Positions 8,094 to 16,215 of a DNA stretch of 25,953 nt are shown in pieces (within the stretch, counting starts at the first letter, position 1; each line of letters opens with the position of its first letter). The notes under the pieces were generated by a model, which was not told where the DNA came from, ran no database searches, and saw nothing but the letters and a program-made list of their open reading frames with translations. This stretch comes from a virus. The stretch covers positions 1-25,953 of IMG/VR virus record IMGVR_UViG_3300002835_008928; one strand, written 5' to 3'. The translations under genes were made by a program, and so were the position numbers.

Positions 8094-8246
8094 TTAATCA
8101 AAATCTTTGCGATACACAGAGTCATTCAATTGCTGTTTTTGAGCATGGCGATTACCACGCTTGTTTCTGTTTTGTTGCTTCTTTCCAAACTTAGATGGCT
8201 TGTTCTTACCACGATTAGTAAACTTCTCAAAACTGTCGTTATTCAT
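8094..8246 (-). CDS. Very basic 50-residue protein between genes 45 and 46
   Basis: The ATG at 8246 has GGAG upstream (13-base spacing, rather long). The peptide is dominated by Lys, Arg, Asn and Gln, with segments such as NRGKNKPSKFGKKQQNRNKR and an acidic-flanked end (NDSVYRKDFD). It has no hydrophobic core, so it is probably disordered and nucleic-acid binding; this is inferred from composition. T4 keeps rpbA, 45.1 and 45.2 at this location, but I see no similarity to RpbA. It sits immediately after a TATAAATA late-type promoter and 17 bases before gp45. A longer reading upstream would overlap gp46 and lacks support. Confidence 0.7.
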   Translation of the reverse strand: MNNDSFEKFTNRGKNKPSKFGKKQQNRNKRGNRHAQKQQLNDSVYRKDFD

Positions 8247-8283
8247 ATTCTTATTATATCTCCAAAAAACTACTTGTCCAATA

Positions 8284-8291
8284 TATTTATA
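8284..8291 (-). promoter_or_regulatory. TATAAATA late-type promoter upstream of the 45-44-62-regA operon
   Basis: A perfect match to the T4 late -10 consensus TATAAATA is read on the minus strand and overlaps the gp46 stop codon. A start about six bases downstream gives a leader of about 32 bases to the ATG at 8246. It would let the clamp, clamp loader and RegA be transcribed apart from gp46. Confidence 0.5.
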
Positions 8292-10008
8292 TTTGTGTTT
8301 TGATCTTTGAAAAATTATTTTTCTTTTCAAATTGTAAAGATTGATCAAACTTATCTACTAATTGATCTGCCTTGTGACTGATAATAAATATCGAACATTT
8401 ATTCTTCATTTTATTTAAGATTTTTAAGAATGATTCTGTTCCTGCTGCGTCAAGTGAAGAGTCAAGAATCTCATCAAAGATGAGAAGATTGCAGTTCAAA
8501 CTATTCTTCATCTTTGCAATTTCACGCCATGTCAGCAATATGGCAAGGTCGATGCGTTGTTTCTCTCCCTCAGAGAAAGAGGAATATGAGAATGCATCTC
8601 TGTATCGTGACTTGATTGTTTCTTTAAATTCTTCATCGATTGTGAAGTCAACATAGAGATTAAGTTTTCCAAGGAACTTGTTGACGAGTCCATTGATGAT
8701 GGGAACATAATGTTTGATAATGCGACTTTTGAGACCGCTATCTTTGAGAATATCGTAAACCACATCATGGTGAATCTGGTCTGAAATGTAACTTTCAAGT
8801 TTCTTTGAAATTTCATCTTTTTTATCTTCCGATTCTTTCAGGCTTGCTATTAAACTTGTTAAATTGTTAGAAGCTTCCTTTTCTTTCTTATCTTTCTCCA
8901 AAATTTTGTTATTGGATTCAAAATGACCAATTTTATAACTGAGGGCATTTATATCGTTGGCCAGAACCTGAAGCTCTTCATTTAAAGCCTCATAATCGTG
9001 TTTAAACGCCTCCAGTTGCGTTTGTTTTGTCTGGGCGACTCTCAGGGCGTTTTCGCACTCCTCGGCCTTAGAATGCTTCTCTTTTTTATGTTTGTTTCTT
9101 TGCTCTTCGGGTAAATTTTGACCACAGCACTTACATACTGCATTATCTTCCAGAGACTTAAGTTCTTCTAAAATAGTATGTTTGACGGTCTCTAATTTTA
9201 CAAGCATTGCCGGAACATCTTTTAGCCCATCAATTTTTTTCTTCAAAGAAGCCAAATCTTTTGACTTTTTGGTATGTAAGTTTACATCATTGTCTTTTTG
9301 GGCAATAAGTTTTACAATTTCTTCTTTATTAAAGACAATTTTATCTTCAATATTTTTGATATCATCTGCGTTATGAGTTTTTACTTGCTGAATAAATTCT
9401 TTATGCGATTTGATTTTTTCATGTGCTATTCCAAGCAAACTTTGTTGTTCTGCAATAGAAACTTTAAGAGAACCAAGTTGGCCCTTAACATAAAGATTCA
9501 TGTCGGCCAAAATATCAAGTTCAAGCAATCCTTCAATAATCTTTCTCCGTTCAGCTGGAGTAAGTTGCATGAAAGGAATAAAGTTTGATTTACCTAGAAT
9601 TACTACCTGTTTAAACGCGGAGTAATCAAACCCCAAGATTTGCTCTTCAAACATCTCTTGGTAATCTTTTGATTTTGCATTTTGATCTATAAGTTTATCG
9701 TCTTTATAAATCTCAAAAATCTTTGGTGACAACCCACGCCGTACTAGATAGTGACTGTTTGATTTATTGAACTCTATCTCAACAATACAATTTTTTCCAT
9801 TTACCGTATTTACGAGTTGAGGAATATTAATGGGCCTGAATGGTTTTCCAAACAATCCAAAGCACAGCGAATCAAGCAATGCAAATGATTTGCCGTGACC
9901 ATTGGTTCCAGTGACCAATGTGGTTTTTCTTGTGTTTAGATTGATTTCTGAAAAATTAGTTCCAAAAGAACCAAAGTTTTTAAATCGAACAGATAAAAAT
10001 TCTATCAC
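8287..10008 (-). CDS. gp46: Recombination endonuclease subunit gp46 (Rad50/SbcC-like ATPase)
   Basis: The protein has 573 residues (T4 gp46 560). It starts at GTG 10008, which overlaps the gp47 stop (GTGA) and has AAGGA upstream. Walker A is GTNGHGKS at residues 34-41. Long coiled-coil arms flank a zinc-hook CxxC (within VCKCCGQN) near residue 295. The ABC signature FSEGEKQRIDLA lies near residue 478 and Walker B LLIFDEILDSS near 508. With gp47 it forms the Mre11-Rad50-type complex that resects DNA ends for recombination-dependent replication and aids host DNA breakdown. Confidence 0.96.
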   Translation of the reverse strand: MIEFLSVRFKNFGSFGTNFSEINLNTRKTTLVTGTNGHGKSFALLDSLCFGLFGKPFRPINIPQLVNTVNGKNCIVEIEFNKSNSHYLVRRGLSPKIFEIYKDDKLIDQNAKSKDYQEMFEEQILGFDYSAFKQVVILGKSNFIPFMQLTPAERRKIIEGLLELDILADMNLYVKGQLGSLKVSIAEQQSLLGIAHEKIKSHKEFIQQVKTHNADDIKNIEDKIVFNKEEIVKLIAQKDNDVNLHTKKSKDLASLKKKIDGLKDVPAMLVKLETVKHTILEELKSLEDNAVCKCCGQNLPEEQRNKHKKEKHSKAEECENALRVAQTKQTQLEAFKHDYEALNEELQVLANDINALSYKIGHFESNNKILEKDKKEKEASNNLTSLIASLKESEDKKDEISKKLESYISDQIHHDVVYDILKDSGLKSRIIKHYVPIINGLVNKFLGKLNLYVDFTIDEEFKETIKSRYRDAFSYSSFSEGEKQRIDLAILLTWREIAKMKNSLNCNLLIFDEILDSSLDAAGTESFLKILNKMKNKCSIFIISHKADQLVDKFDQSLQFEKKNNFSKIKTQI

Positions 10009-11051
10009 TCTTCGTCCTTTGACAGTGCAGTATTATATGCCTCGTCCACGATCTTTGCAAGTTTATTCTTGTCGATTGTCTTATCGTTGATTGTTTCCAG
10101 CTCTTCGTGCAACAATTGCAGAGTATCTTTATGAACATCTACTGCTACAAGTTCGGGGTTGGTTGAAACCTCTTCAGTTACTGCCAATTCTGCCACGCCC
10201 GCTTCATAGAATTTGTCAAGGTATTTTTCAAAAGCAGGAGCCTTAGTGCGCTTCTTGACAAAAATCTTGACATAACAATCTTTAAATAACGAATGGTCCA
10301 CGGTTTCGGTGGAGTCCTCATTATAATCAAGCGTGTAGAATAACTTTTTTGTATTTTTAACAAATGATAATGTACGATTGCTGAAGTCAAAGACATGGAA
10401 GCCCTTTTCTTCCCAAACGTCCGAGAAAGCCATCTGATACTGCGTACCCAAGTAATGTATGTTATCACGACTAGACTTGATGTGATAATGCCCAGTAAGA
10501 ACATACTCAAATTTATCAAAGTGTTTGGGTTCATATCCTTGCTCCACAAATACGCCACGGATACTTTGAAAACCATAAAGTTCTAGATGGCCAAGCAACA
10601 AAGAACATGTAGTCTCTGATATAAATTGTGCTGCGTATTCCTCGTTTTCCGGATTTATCCATGGAACTAAAGCCACACAGCAATCGCTCAATTTTATTTC
10701 TGTTGGCTCTGAATAAATTTCCCAATTTGTATATTGGGATATAAGTTCATCTAAAGAATTTACTTTATTGTTATTGCGGTAATATGTATCGTGGTTACCG
10801 CAGATTGCAATACATTTTATACCCATATCACGAAGAGGCTCAAAAAATCTTTGGCGAACCTGGTTGAGTGTCTTAAAGTTTACATACTTTCTACGATCAA
10901 ATACATCCCCCAAATGAAAGATGGTCTTTATATTGTTTTCTTTGAGATATGGAAACAACTGCTCCTCAAAGAAAGAAAGAAAGTATTCAAGAACGATTGG
11001 AGAATCGGCTTTATACCCGAAGTGGGTATCGTTAAGTATTACTGCTTTCAT
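10005..11051 (-). CDS. gp47: Recombination endonuclease subunit gp47 (Mre11/SbcD-like)
   Basis: The protein has 348 residues, close to T4 gp47 (339). Metallophosphoesterase motifs appear in order: D8-x-H10 in NDTHFG, GDVFDRR near residue 50, GNHD near residue 86, and GHYH in the second half of the catalytic domain. These residues bind the two metal ions of the nuclease. The C-terminal 100 residues form the capping and gp46-binding region. Its ATG overlaps the gp55 stop codon (ATGA), and its stop overlaps the gp46 start, so 55-47-46 form a translationally coupled set. Confidence 0.96.
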   Translation of the reverse strand: MKAVILNDTHFGYKADSPIVLEYFLSFFEEQLFPYLKENNIKTIFHLGDVFDRRKYVNFKTLNQVRQRFFEPLRDMGIKCIAICGNHDTYYRNNNKVNSLDELISQYTNWEIYSEPTEIKLSDCCVALVPWINPENEEYAAQFISETTCSLLLGHLELYGFQSIRGVFVEQGYEPKHFDKFEYVLTGHYHIKSSRDNIHYLGTQYQMAFSDVWEEKGFHVFDFSNRTLSFVKNTKKLFYTLDYNEDSTETVDHSLFKDCYVKIFVKKRTKAPAFEKYLDKFYEAGVAELAVTEEVSTNPELVAVDVHKDTLQLLHEELETINDKTIDKNKLAKIVDEAYNTALSKDEE

Positions 11052-11620
11052 ATATCAAGCGTATCTTTTTTTGATTTTCTTTTCTTCTTCGTTTTTATCT
11101 TTTGTTTAGGGCTAAACAATGTGTCGAAGCGTTCCATATCGGAATCTGTCAAACCAAAGAAATCTCTTCTTCCTATATCAATACCAGCAAATTTTTCATT
11201 GAACCAATTATGAAAATCTTTGTCGTTTTGTTGTTCTGCAAATTTATATTGTGTATATTTTTCTTTCTTTTCTCGGTTTATAATACGAACAAAAGAAAAC
11301 CAGCAAATCTGAGTCAAGTATCCGAATGGACTTGTAGATTTGTTGGGATCAAAATTATCAATGTAAGTTATGCAGTTTAATACTGCATCTGATACCATCT
11401 CTTCGCGATATGGATAATTTGCAAAGTTTGGTCTATACGATAATCTTGAGGCTATCTTTAATATACATTCACCAATGAAATCAGGTAACTTAGGTTGTTT
11501 TCTTCCTGCATTCTCTGCTTCATCGCATTTTTTACGATATTCTACTAAAGCATCATATAGTGCTTGATTACTTACGTAATCATCATCAGATGCTTTCTTT
11601 TTCTTTTTTGGCTTTTTCAC
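11048..11620 (-). CDS. gp55: Late transcription sigma factor gp55
   Basis: The protein has 190 residues (T4 gp55 185). The only usable start is GTG 11620, because a stop lies four codons upstream in frame; no clear ribosome site is visible. Residues about 60-118 (NYPYREEMVSDAVLNCI, FDPNKSTSPFGYLTQICWFSF) resemble sigma region 2 as in T4-like gp55. gp55 replaces the host sigma factor, recognises the TATAAATA-type late -10 element, and binds the gp45 clamp through its C-terminus, where DMERFDTLF is a plausible contact. Both ends are unusually basic (KKPKKKKK and KTKKKRKSKK). It is the first core gene after the glycan block. Confidence 0.93.
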   Translation of the reverse strand: MKKPKKKKKASDDDYVSNQALYDALVEYRKKCDEAENAGRKQPKLPDFIGECILKIASRLSYRPNFANYPYREEMVSDAVLNCITYIDNFDPNKSTSPFGYLTQICWFSFVRIINREKKEKYTQYKFAEQQNDKDFHNWFNEKFAGIDIGRRDFFGLTDSDMERFDTLFSPKQKIKTKKKRKSKKDTLDI

Positions 11621-11670
11621 AGACTTATATTAACTCACAAAACCAATAAATCAAGTTTTTTATCAATTAA

Positions 11671-12912
11671 TTACAGCAAATACATATTAAAATTTTCTGG
11701 GGGCTGTTCCAATTCTTTTATATTTTTTAATTTAATATTTAATTCTTTAAATTGTGGATTGTTTTTTTCTATTTCTAAAAAGAAATTCCAAGCTAAAACT
11801 ATTATAATATCTGGTTTATTAATTGAAATAATATCTTTTGAGTAAATTGGAATATTTATACCAGGTATAATTTTATTATGTTTTAATTTATTATCTTCTA
11901 CCACATAGTCTATTATTTTATTATCAATTTGATAAAAATTTAATGCGGTTGTAGCTTTTGCCGGGGCACCATAACCAACTAATTTATATCCATCTTTTTT
12001 TAAAGTTACTATATTCTGTGATATATTATGTTTAACTCTTTTGATTCTTTCCCCGAAACTTCTGTAAGCGTCAAACGATGTAAATCCTTCGTTTATTTCT
12101 TTTTGTATAAAATTTGATACCGAAGAAGAAATATATTTTGGTTTATTTTGAACATAAACTCTAATCGAACCTCCGTGTGTTGGTATGTGTTCGACATCTA
12201 CCACAGTATATCCATGTTTATTGAAAAAATATGATAAAGATGACACGCTCCAATAACTTACATGTTCGTGGTAAATATTATCAAAAGTAAGATCCTTTAC
12301 GGTATCATAAACATATTGAACTTCAACAACAAAAGTACCATCTTCTTTTAATAATTTAAACACACCTTTAACGATATTATCAATATCAGGTGAATGTGCA
12401 AAAACATTCGATGCTGTCACCAAATCCACTTTTCCTAATTTCTGTAATATCTTTTCTGCTACATCTTCATTAAAATAAGCTTGCATTACATCAATGCCTT
12501 TGCTTTCAACTATAGGAATAATATTACTAGCTGGGTCAACACCAAATACCTTTATACCCATTTCTTTAAATGGAATTAATGCTATTCCATCATTGCAGCC
12601 AATATCCAAAACGCATGAATCCGAGGTTAATTTAAAACGCTCTGCATATTTTTGTGCTGCTTCTCTAAAATGATTTTGAAAACTTTTAGTAGTAGATGAT
12701 GTATATAAATACGTATCAAAAAGTTTATTAGAAGGAACAGAATAAGATAACTGACAATAATGACAATTATTGCAATATAAAACTTCTAAAGGATATAATT
12801 CTGCTGTTTCTTGATTATCATTCAATAAATTATTGGCTAAAGGGGACTTGCCCAAATCAATAACACTTTTTAAGTTTTTGTTGCCACAGCAACGACACGA
12901 AGATTCTATCAT
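11671..12912 (-). CDS. Zinc-containing SAM-dependent sugar C-methyltransferase
   Basis: The protein has 413 residues. ATG 12912 is preferred because AAAAAGGA lies at good spacing; an in-frame ATG nine codons upstream overlaps the previous gene. It has the three-part layout of TDP-keto-sugar 3-C-methyltransferases (NovU/TylC3 type): a zinc site C6-x2-C9 and C47-x2-C50, a SAM-binding fold with VLDIGCNDG at 101-109, a HEHVSYWS motif in the middle, and a C-terminal domain with GYGAPAKATTAL. The family methylates a carbon next to a keto group on nucleotide sugars and so makes branched sugars. The exact substrate is unknown. It is the last gene of the glycan block. Confidence 0.9.
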   Translation of the reverse strand: MIESSCRCCGNKNLKSVIDLGKSPLANNLLNDNQETAELYPLEVLYCNNCHYCQLSYSVPSNKLFDTYLYTSSTTKSFQNHFREAAQKYAERFKLTSDSCVLDIGCNDGIALIPFKEMGIKVFGVDPASNIIPIVESKGIDVMQAYFNEDVAEKILQKLGKVDLVTASNVFAHSPDIDNIVKGVFKLLKEDGTFVVEVQYVYDTVKDLTFDNIYHEHVSYWSVSSLSYFFNKHGYTVVDVEHIPTHGGSIRVYVQNKPKYISSSVSNFIQKEINEGFTSFDAYRSFGERIKRVKHNISQNIVTLKKDGYKLVGYGAPAKATTALNFYQIDNKIIDYVVEDNKLKHNKIIPGINIPIYSKDIISINKPDIIIVLAWNFFLEIEKNNPQFKELNIKLKNIKELEQPPENFNMYLL

Positions 12913-12913
12913 A

Positions 12914-13816
12914 TTATTTCCTTTTTGTTCTCCTGACATTTATAACAATTTTATCATAATTGTCAATTATATCATTGTATATTGTGTTAACGCTATCATT
13001 AAATTTAAAATTATAATCTGTTTCAAAAAGTTTATTTGAACAATTAAAACTATAATTTGTAGTAATTTTATTTTCTATTATTAATTCGCAACCTGTTAAT
13101 TTTTTTATTTTTTCCCCAAATTCAATAATTTTTAAATTAATTGATGTGAGATTGTAAATTTTATTTTTAAAGTTTTCTTGATTAATTAAAACTTCTATAG
13201 ATCTACACAAATCATTTAATCCAAGAACAGAACGCATATTATTTGGATTTGAAATATTAATTTTTTTATTAAAAGTGGCATTGACAGCAATTGAATTTAA
13301 TAAATTTTCAAATCTAAAATTTTTAGAAAAACCACCAACAGAACCAAATCTCAAACCTATTAATTTTTTTTCTGGATATAAATATGCTATTTGTTCATTG
13401 CATAGTTTAGTATAATCATAAAAATTCACGGGCTGATTTAATTTATAATTTTCATCTACTAATTCATCGTTATGTCCATATATTGCAGCACTACTGCTAT
13501 ATAAAAGCGTTTGATTGTGGTTTAATTTTTCTATTAATTTTATATATTTTACTACATTGTTTTCAAATGGATCTGTTAAACTTTCTTCGCACATCGATAC
13601 TGTGGAATGACCAGCCAGTAAAATAATATGCGTGTAATTTGATAAAAATTTTTCTGATAAATTATCAAAATCCTCTACAATAGTTTCTGGATATAAATTT
13701 TTATACCAACAAGAATCTACATTTGTAACTTGATATTTTTTTTCAAGTAAATAATCGTATAATCTAGATCCAATATATCCATTACCACCAATCAATAATA
13801 TTTTTTTATTTTTCAT
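12914..13816 (-). CDS. NAD(P)-dependent sugar epimerase/dehydratase (SDR family)
   Basis: The protein has 300 residues. The nucleotide-binding motif GGNGYIG lies at 10-16, the serine motif YSSSAAIYG at 106-114 and the catalytic Y133-x3-K137 in the order expected for extended SDR enzymes acting on nucleotide sugars. The C-terminal part is diverged, so substrate (epimerase, dehydratase or reductase) cannot be named. Its stop is one base before the ATG of the C-methyltransferase, which fits a keto-sugar intermediate passing between the two enzymes; that link is inferred. Confidence 0.88.
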   Translation of the reverse strand: MKNKKILLIGGNGYIGSRLYDYLLEKKYQVTNVDSCWYKNLYPETIVEDFDNLSEKFLSNYTHIILLAGHSTVSMCEESLTDPFENNVVKYIKLIEKLNHNQTLLYSSSAAIYGHNDELVDENYKLNQPVNFYDYTKLCNEQIAYLYPEKKLIGLRFGSVGGFSKNFRFENLLNSIAVNATFNKKINISNPNNMRSVLGLNDLCRSIEVLINQENFKNKIYNLTSINLKIIEFGEKIKKLTGCELIIENKITTNYSFNCSNKLFETDYNFKFNDSVNTIYNDIIDNYDKIVINVRRTKRK

Positions 13817-14253
13817 TAAAAATCACACTTATAAAAAAGAGGATAATCTGTGCAAATACCAAAACACCGAATACTCTTTATATTTATATTAGTTTTATCA
13901 GACAAAACACATATTCCGTATCTATTTACATAACCGGGAAAACACCAAGGTATACCTTTACTTGTTAAAGTGTAATTATCTGTTTGGTGCCAAAAATAAT
14001 GCAAATTATCTGCTTTCATTTGTTCCATTGCATTTATATTCTTGGCATGAAACCATCCCGGCAAAGAATAAAGAAATTCTAAAGATACTTTATACGAAGG
14101 ATTATCGTGACCTAAAAAATATTGACCGTCTATCACCCAAACATCAACTTCTACATCAAATCCATTTTCTACAGCTTTGATTAAATAATTTGGTTGATTT
14201 TCAAATGCAGGATTTGAACCATTTAAATTACCTCTATGTGCTATTATTTTCAT
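13816..14253 (-). CDS. Short GDPD-like phosphodiesterase, 145 aa
   Basis: The N-terminus IIAHRGN (H6-R7-G8), ExD in VEVDVW (E36, D38) and GHD near residue 49 match the catalytic positions of glycerophosphodiester phosphodiesterases. Those enzymes are usually about 240 residues or more with a full TIM barrel, and this one ends after 145, so the second half of the barrel is missing or much reduced. The frame is intact and coupled at both ends, so it does not look decayed. It might cleave or handle a phosphodiester decoration (for example glycerol phosphate) on the glycan; the substrate is not known. Confidence 0.75.
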   Translation of the reverse strand: MKIIAHRGNLNGSNPAFENQPNYLIKAVENGFDVEVDVWVIDGQYFLGHDNPSYKVSLEFLYSLPGWFHAKNINAMEQMKADNLHYFWHQTDNYTLTSKGIPWCFPGYVNRYGICVLSDKTNINIKSIRCFGICTDYPLFYKCDF

Positions 14254-14963
14254 AAAGATTGTAAATATAAATTTAAATCTTCTGGAGTTCCTATCCCATT
14301 CATTTTTTGAACAAAGAAAGGAATAAGCTTTTTATTTTGCTGGATGAATTCATTATACACTGGTGCTATATAAAATTCATTATTTACTCTAATATTTTTA
14401 CGAATCATGTTTTCGGCAGAAGAAACAAATTCCGATCCCTTTCTATACCAATAAATTCCACAAGTTGCAATATCAGATATTGGTTTTTTTTCTGCTACTT
14501 CACAAATTATTTTTTCATTATTTAATTTGACAAATGACCATTTTGAATCTGTTGCATTAAAACAAAAAATAATTCCGTCTACAGAAGTAAATTTTTTTAA
14601 ATATTCAAAGTTTTCTTTTTTATATTCAATATGCTGATCCGAGTTTGCTATAAGTAAATCATCATCATTGTTTATTAATTCTTTAGCCAGTAATGCTGTG
14701 CATGCGGCACCTTCAGTTAATTTATCTACAGCAATTATTGTGCTTTTATTGTTTGTAATTTTGTTTAGTAAAGTTTCAATACTTGGATATTTTTTTAAAT
14801 GTTCTTTTCTTACTAAAAAAATGTATTGTCCATCAAACATCAGATTTTCAACAACCCGTTGTATCATGGGCTTTCCATTTACATCAATTAATGGTTTTGG
14901 TAATTCGTAACCTTGCTTTTGAAATCTGCTTCCTTCTCCTGCCATCGGTATTAAAATTTTCAT
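14250..14963 (-). CDS. Sugar-1-phosphate nucleotidyltransferase
   Basis: The protein has 237 residues. The signature MAGEGSRF followed by LPKPLIDVNGKPMI near the N-terminus is the nucleotide-binding and catalytic region of the NTP_transferase family (GlmU/RfbA/HddC type). ANSDQHI near residue 105 supplies the metal-binding aspartate. It joins an NTP and a sugar-1-phosphate to give an NDP-sugar. Base and sugar specificity cannot be read. It could be the activating enzyme for the heptose-like sugar made by genes at the other end of the block, or for a second sugar. Both ends overlap neighbours by ATGA. Confidence 0.9.
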   Translation of the reverse strand: MKILIPMAGEGSRFQKQGYELPKPLIDVNGKPMIQRVVENLMFDGQYIFLVRKEHLKKYPSIETLLNKITNNKSTIIAVDKLTEGAACTALLAKELINNDDDLLIANSDQHIEYKKENFEYLKKFTSVDGIIFCFNATDSKWSFVKLNNEKIICEVAEKKPISDIATCGIYWYRKGSEFVSSAENMIRKNIRVNNEFYIAPVYNEFIQQNKKLIPFFVQKMNGIGTPEDLNLYLQSL

Positions 14964-15574
14964 AAGCTATTTACTCGTAAATTATAATTGTTTAATGTAA
15001 CTTCGGTTGGGTCTTTTACAATCCATAGATATTTACACACCGAATTTTTAGCTGCTTTTATGCCAGTATTTGAATCTTCTACACACATTACCATATCAGG
15101 AGAAACACATAATTTGTGGACAGCATAATTATAACAGTCCGGAAAAGGTTTATTATTTTCAACATTTTCATTTGTTACCAGCAAATCAATATAAGGAAGC
15201 AAATTACTAACTTCAAGCATTTTACTTGCTGTTATTTTTATAGAATTTGTAACGCATCCTATTTTTATATTTTGTTTTTTTAAATACTCTAATAAAATTA
15301 TTTTTTCATTATCTTGTTTTGTTGATTTTGAAATAATTTCAAGTGTTTTTTCTTGTTTTAATTTCCACACTTTATCTTGATCATTTTGGTTTAAACCAAG
15401 CATATTTAATTTAATTTTAGTTGGCAATCCATTATATTTTGATAAATGGTCTTTTCTTGAAATTTTAAAACCAACTACTTCTTGTAAACTTTCATTCAAT
15501 GCTTCATAATGCCATTCACAAGCGTCTACTAATACTCCATCTAAATCAAATAAAATTGCTTGCAAAAAAATCAT
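14960..15574 (-). CDS. HAD-family sugar phosphatase / phosphoglucomutase-like
   Basis: The protein has 204 residues. Motif I is FDLDGVLVDA (D10, D12), followed by a small helical cap, then VTNS (motif II), a lysine in NKPFPD and CVEDSNTG (motif IV). The cap type and the acid pair fit the beta-phosphoglucomutase branch of the HAD superfamily, whose members are either mutases moving phosphate between C6 and C1 or simple phosphatases. Next to a sugar nucleotidyltransferase, a role in supplying or trimming a sugar phosphate is likely. Confidence 0.87.
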   Translation of the reverse strand: MIFLQAILFDLDGVLVDACEWHYEALNESLQEVVGFKISRKDHLSKYNGLPTKIKLNMLGLNQNDQDKVWKLKQEKTLEIISKSTKQDNEKIILLEYLKKQNIKIGCVTNSIKITASKMLEVSNLLPYIDLLVTNENVENNKPFPDCYNYAVHKLCVSPDMVMCVEDSNTGIKAAKNSVCKYLWIVKDPTEVTLNNYNLRVNSL

Positions 15575-16215
15575 GGTGAATGAGGAAGATAATAATATTC
15601 ATTGCCGTGGCCAAGTTGATCGATTGGATTTATTATATTGATATTATCATAACTAATATGTTTAGATAATTGGTGTATAGTTCCATGCAGTCCGTTTCTT
15701 TCTCCGGAATGGAATAATTCACCTATTGATTGTGAAAATATTTGAATGTATTTTTTGGGAAACGCATAAAAATTATCACATGTATAATTTAAATGATTGC
15801 ATCCCTTTTCTTTAAAAAGCACATTCATTTTTTCAAAATTATATGGCAATTCTTTCATGTTTTTAGAGAATAGAATATCAAAGCGGGTACTAATAATAAA
15901 ATCAAGATCTTCGTCTATTAATTGTAATAATGATTCCGAATATGTTTGCTGCATAAACGAAGAACCAAAATCTTTTAAAAAGTATTTTGTTGGCTGGTAC
16001 ATTTCTAATAATTTATCCATATATTCATGTGGATAAGTTGTTAAATAAACACTAACATCATGTTCTTTTTTAAATGGTTCTATTAGATTTGTATTAATAT
16101 TTGGAGGGCAACAATCAAATTTTCTAACTCTGCCTAATCTTCCAACTCTATCTCTAGAGTTTGCCTTTTCTTCATCTAAATGAGATATTCCTACTATAGA
16201 TATTCCAATTTTCAT
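15571..16215 (-). CDS. Putative glycosyltransferase, family not recognised
   Basis: The protein has 214 residues. It starts MKIGISIVGISHL, typical of a Rossmann-like beta strand, and carries STRFDILFS at 109-117. RxD followed by hydrophobic residues is often seen in place of the DxD nucleotide-sugar site of small GT-A proteins from polysaccharide loci. It has no membrane segment. Five genes encoded on either side also act on sugars. The call rests on this motif and on context, so the protein may instead be another sugar-modifying enzyme. Confidence 0.5.
   Translation of the reverse strand: MKIGISIVGISHLDEEKANSRDRVGRLGRVRKFDCCPPNINTNLIEPFKKEHDVSVYLTTYPHEYMDKLLEMYQPTKYFLKDFGSSFMQQTYSESLLQLIDEDLDFIISTRFDILFSKNMKELPYNFEKMNVLFKEKGCNHLNYTCDNFYAFPKKYIQIFSQSIGELFHSGERNGLHGTIHQLSKHISYDNINIINPIDQLGHGNEYYYLPHSP

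Noticed and set aside
8247-8348. N-terminal extension of the small basic protein
   Set aside because: It overlaps the gp46 3' end and the TATAAATA motif, and GGAG is located before the inner ATG.
10791-11213. Plus-strand open frame opposite gp47/gp55
   Set aside because: It is fully antisense to two certain genes and lacks family features.
11621-11670. Possible terminator or promoter between glycan block and gp55
   Set aside because: The 50 bases contain only an AATTAATT palindrome and T-runs; no stable hairpin or recognised -10 element.
12913-12939. Longer methyltransferase from ATG 12939
   Set aside because: The extra nine residues overlap the previous gene, and AAAAAGGA fits the ATG at 12912; the zinc motif also starts right there.
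11840-13890. TATTTATA (TATAAATA on minus) occurrences inside glycan genes
   Set aside because: Expected by chance in such AT-rich coding DNA; they do not precede gene starts at useful distance.
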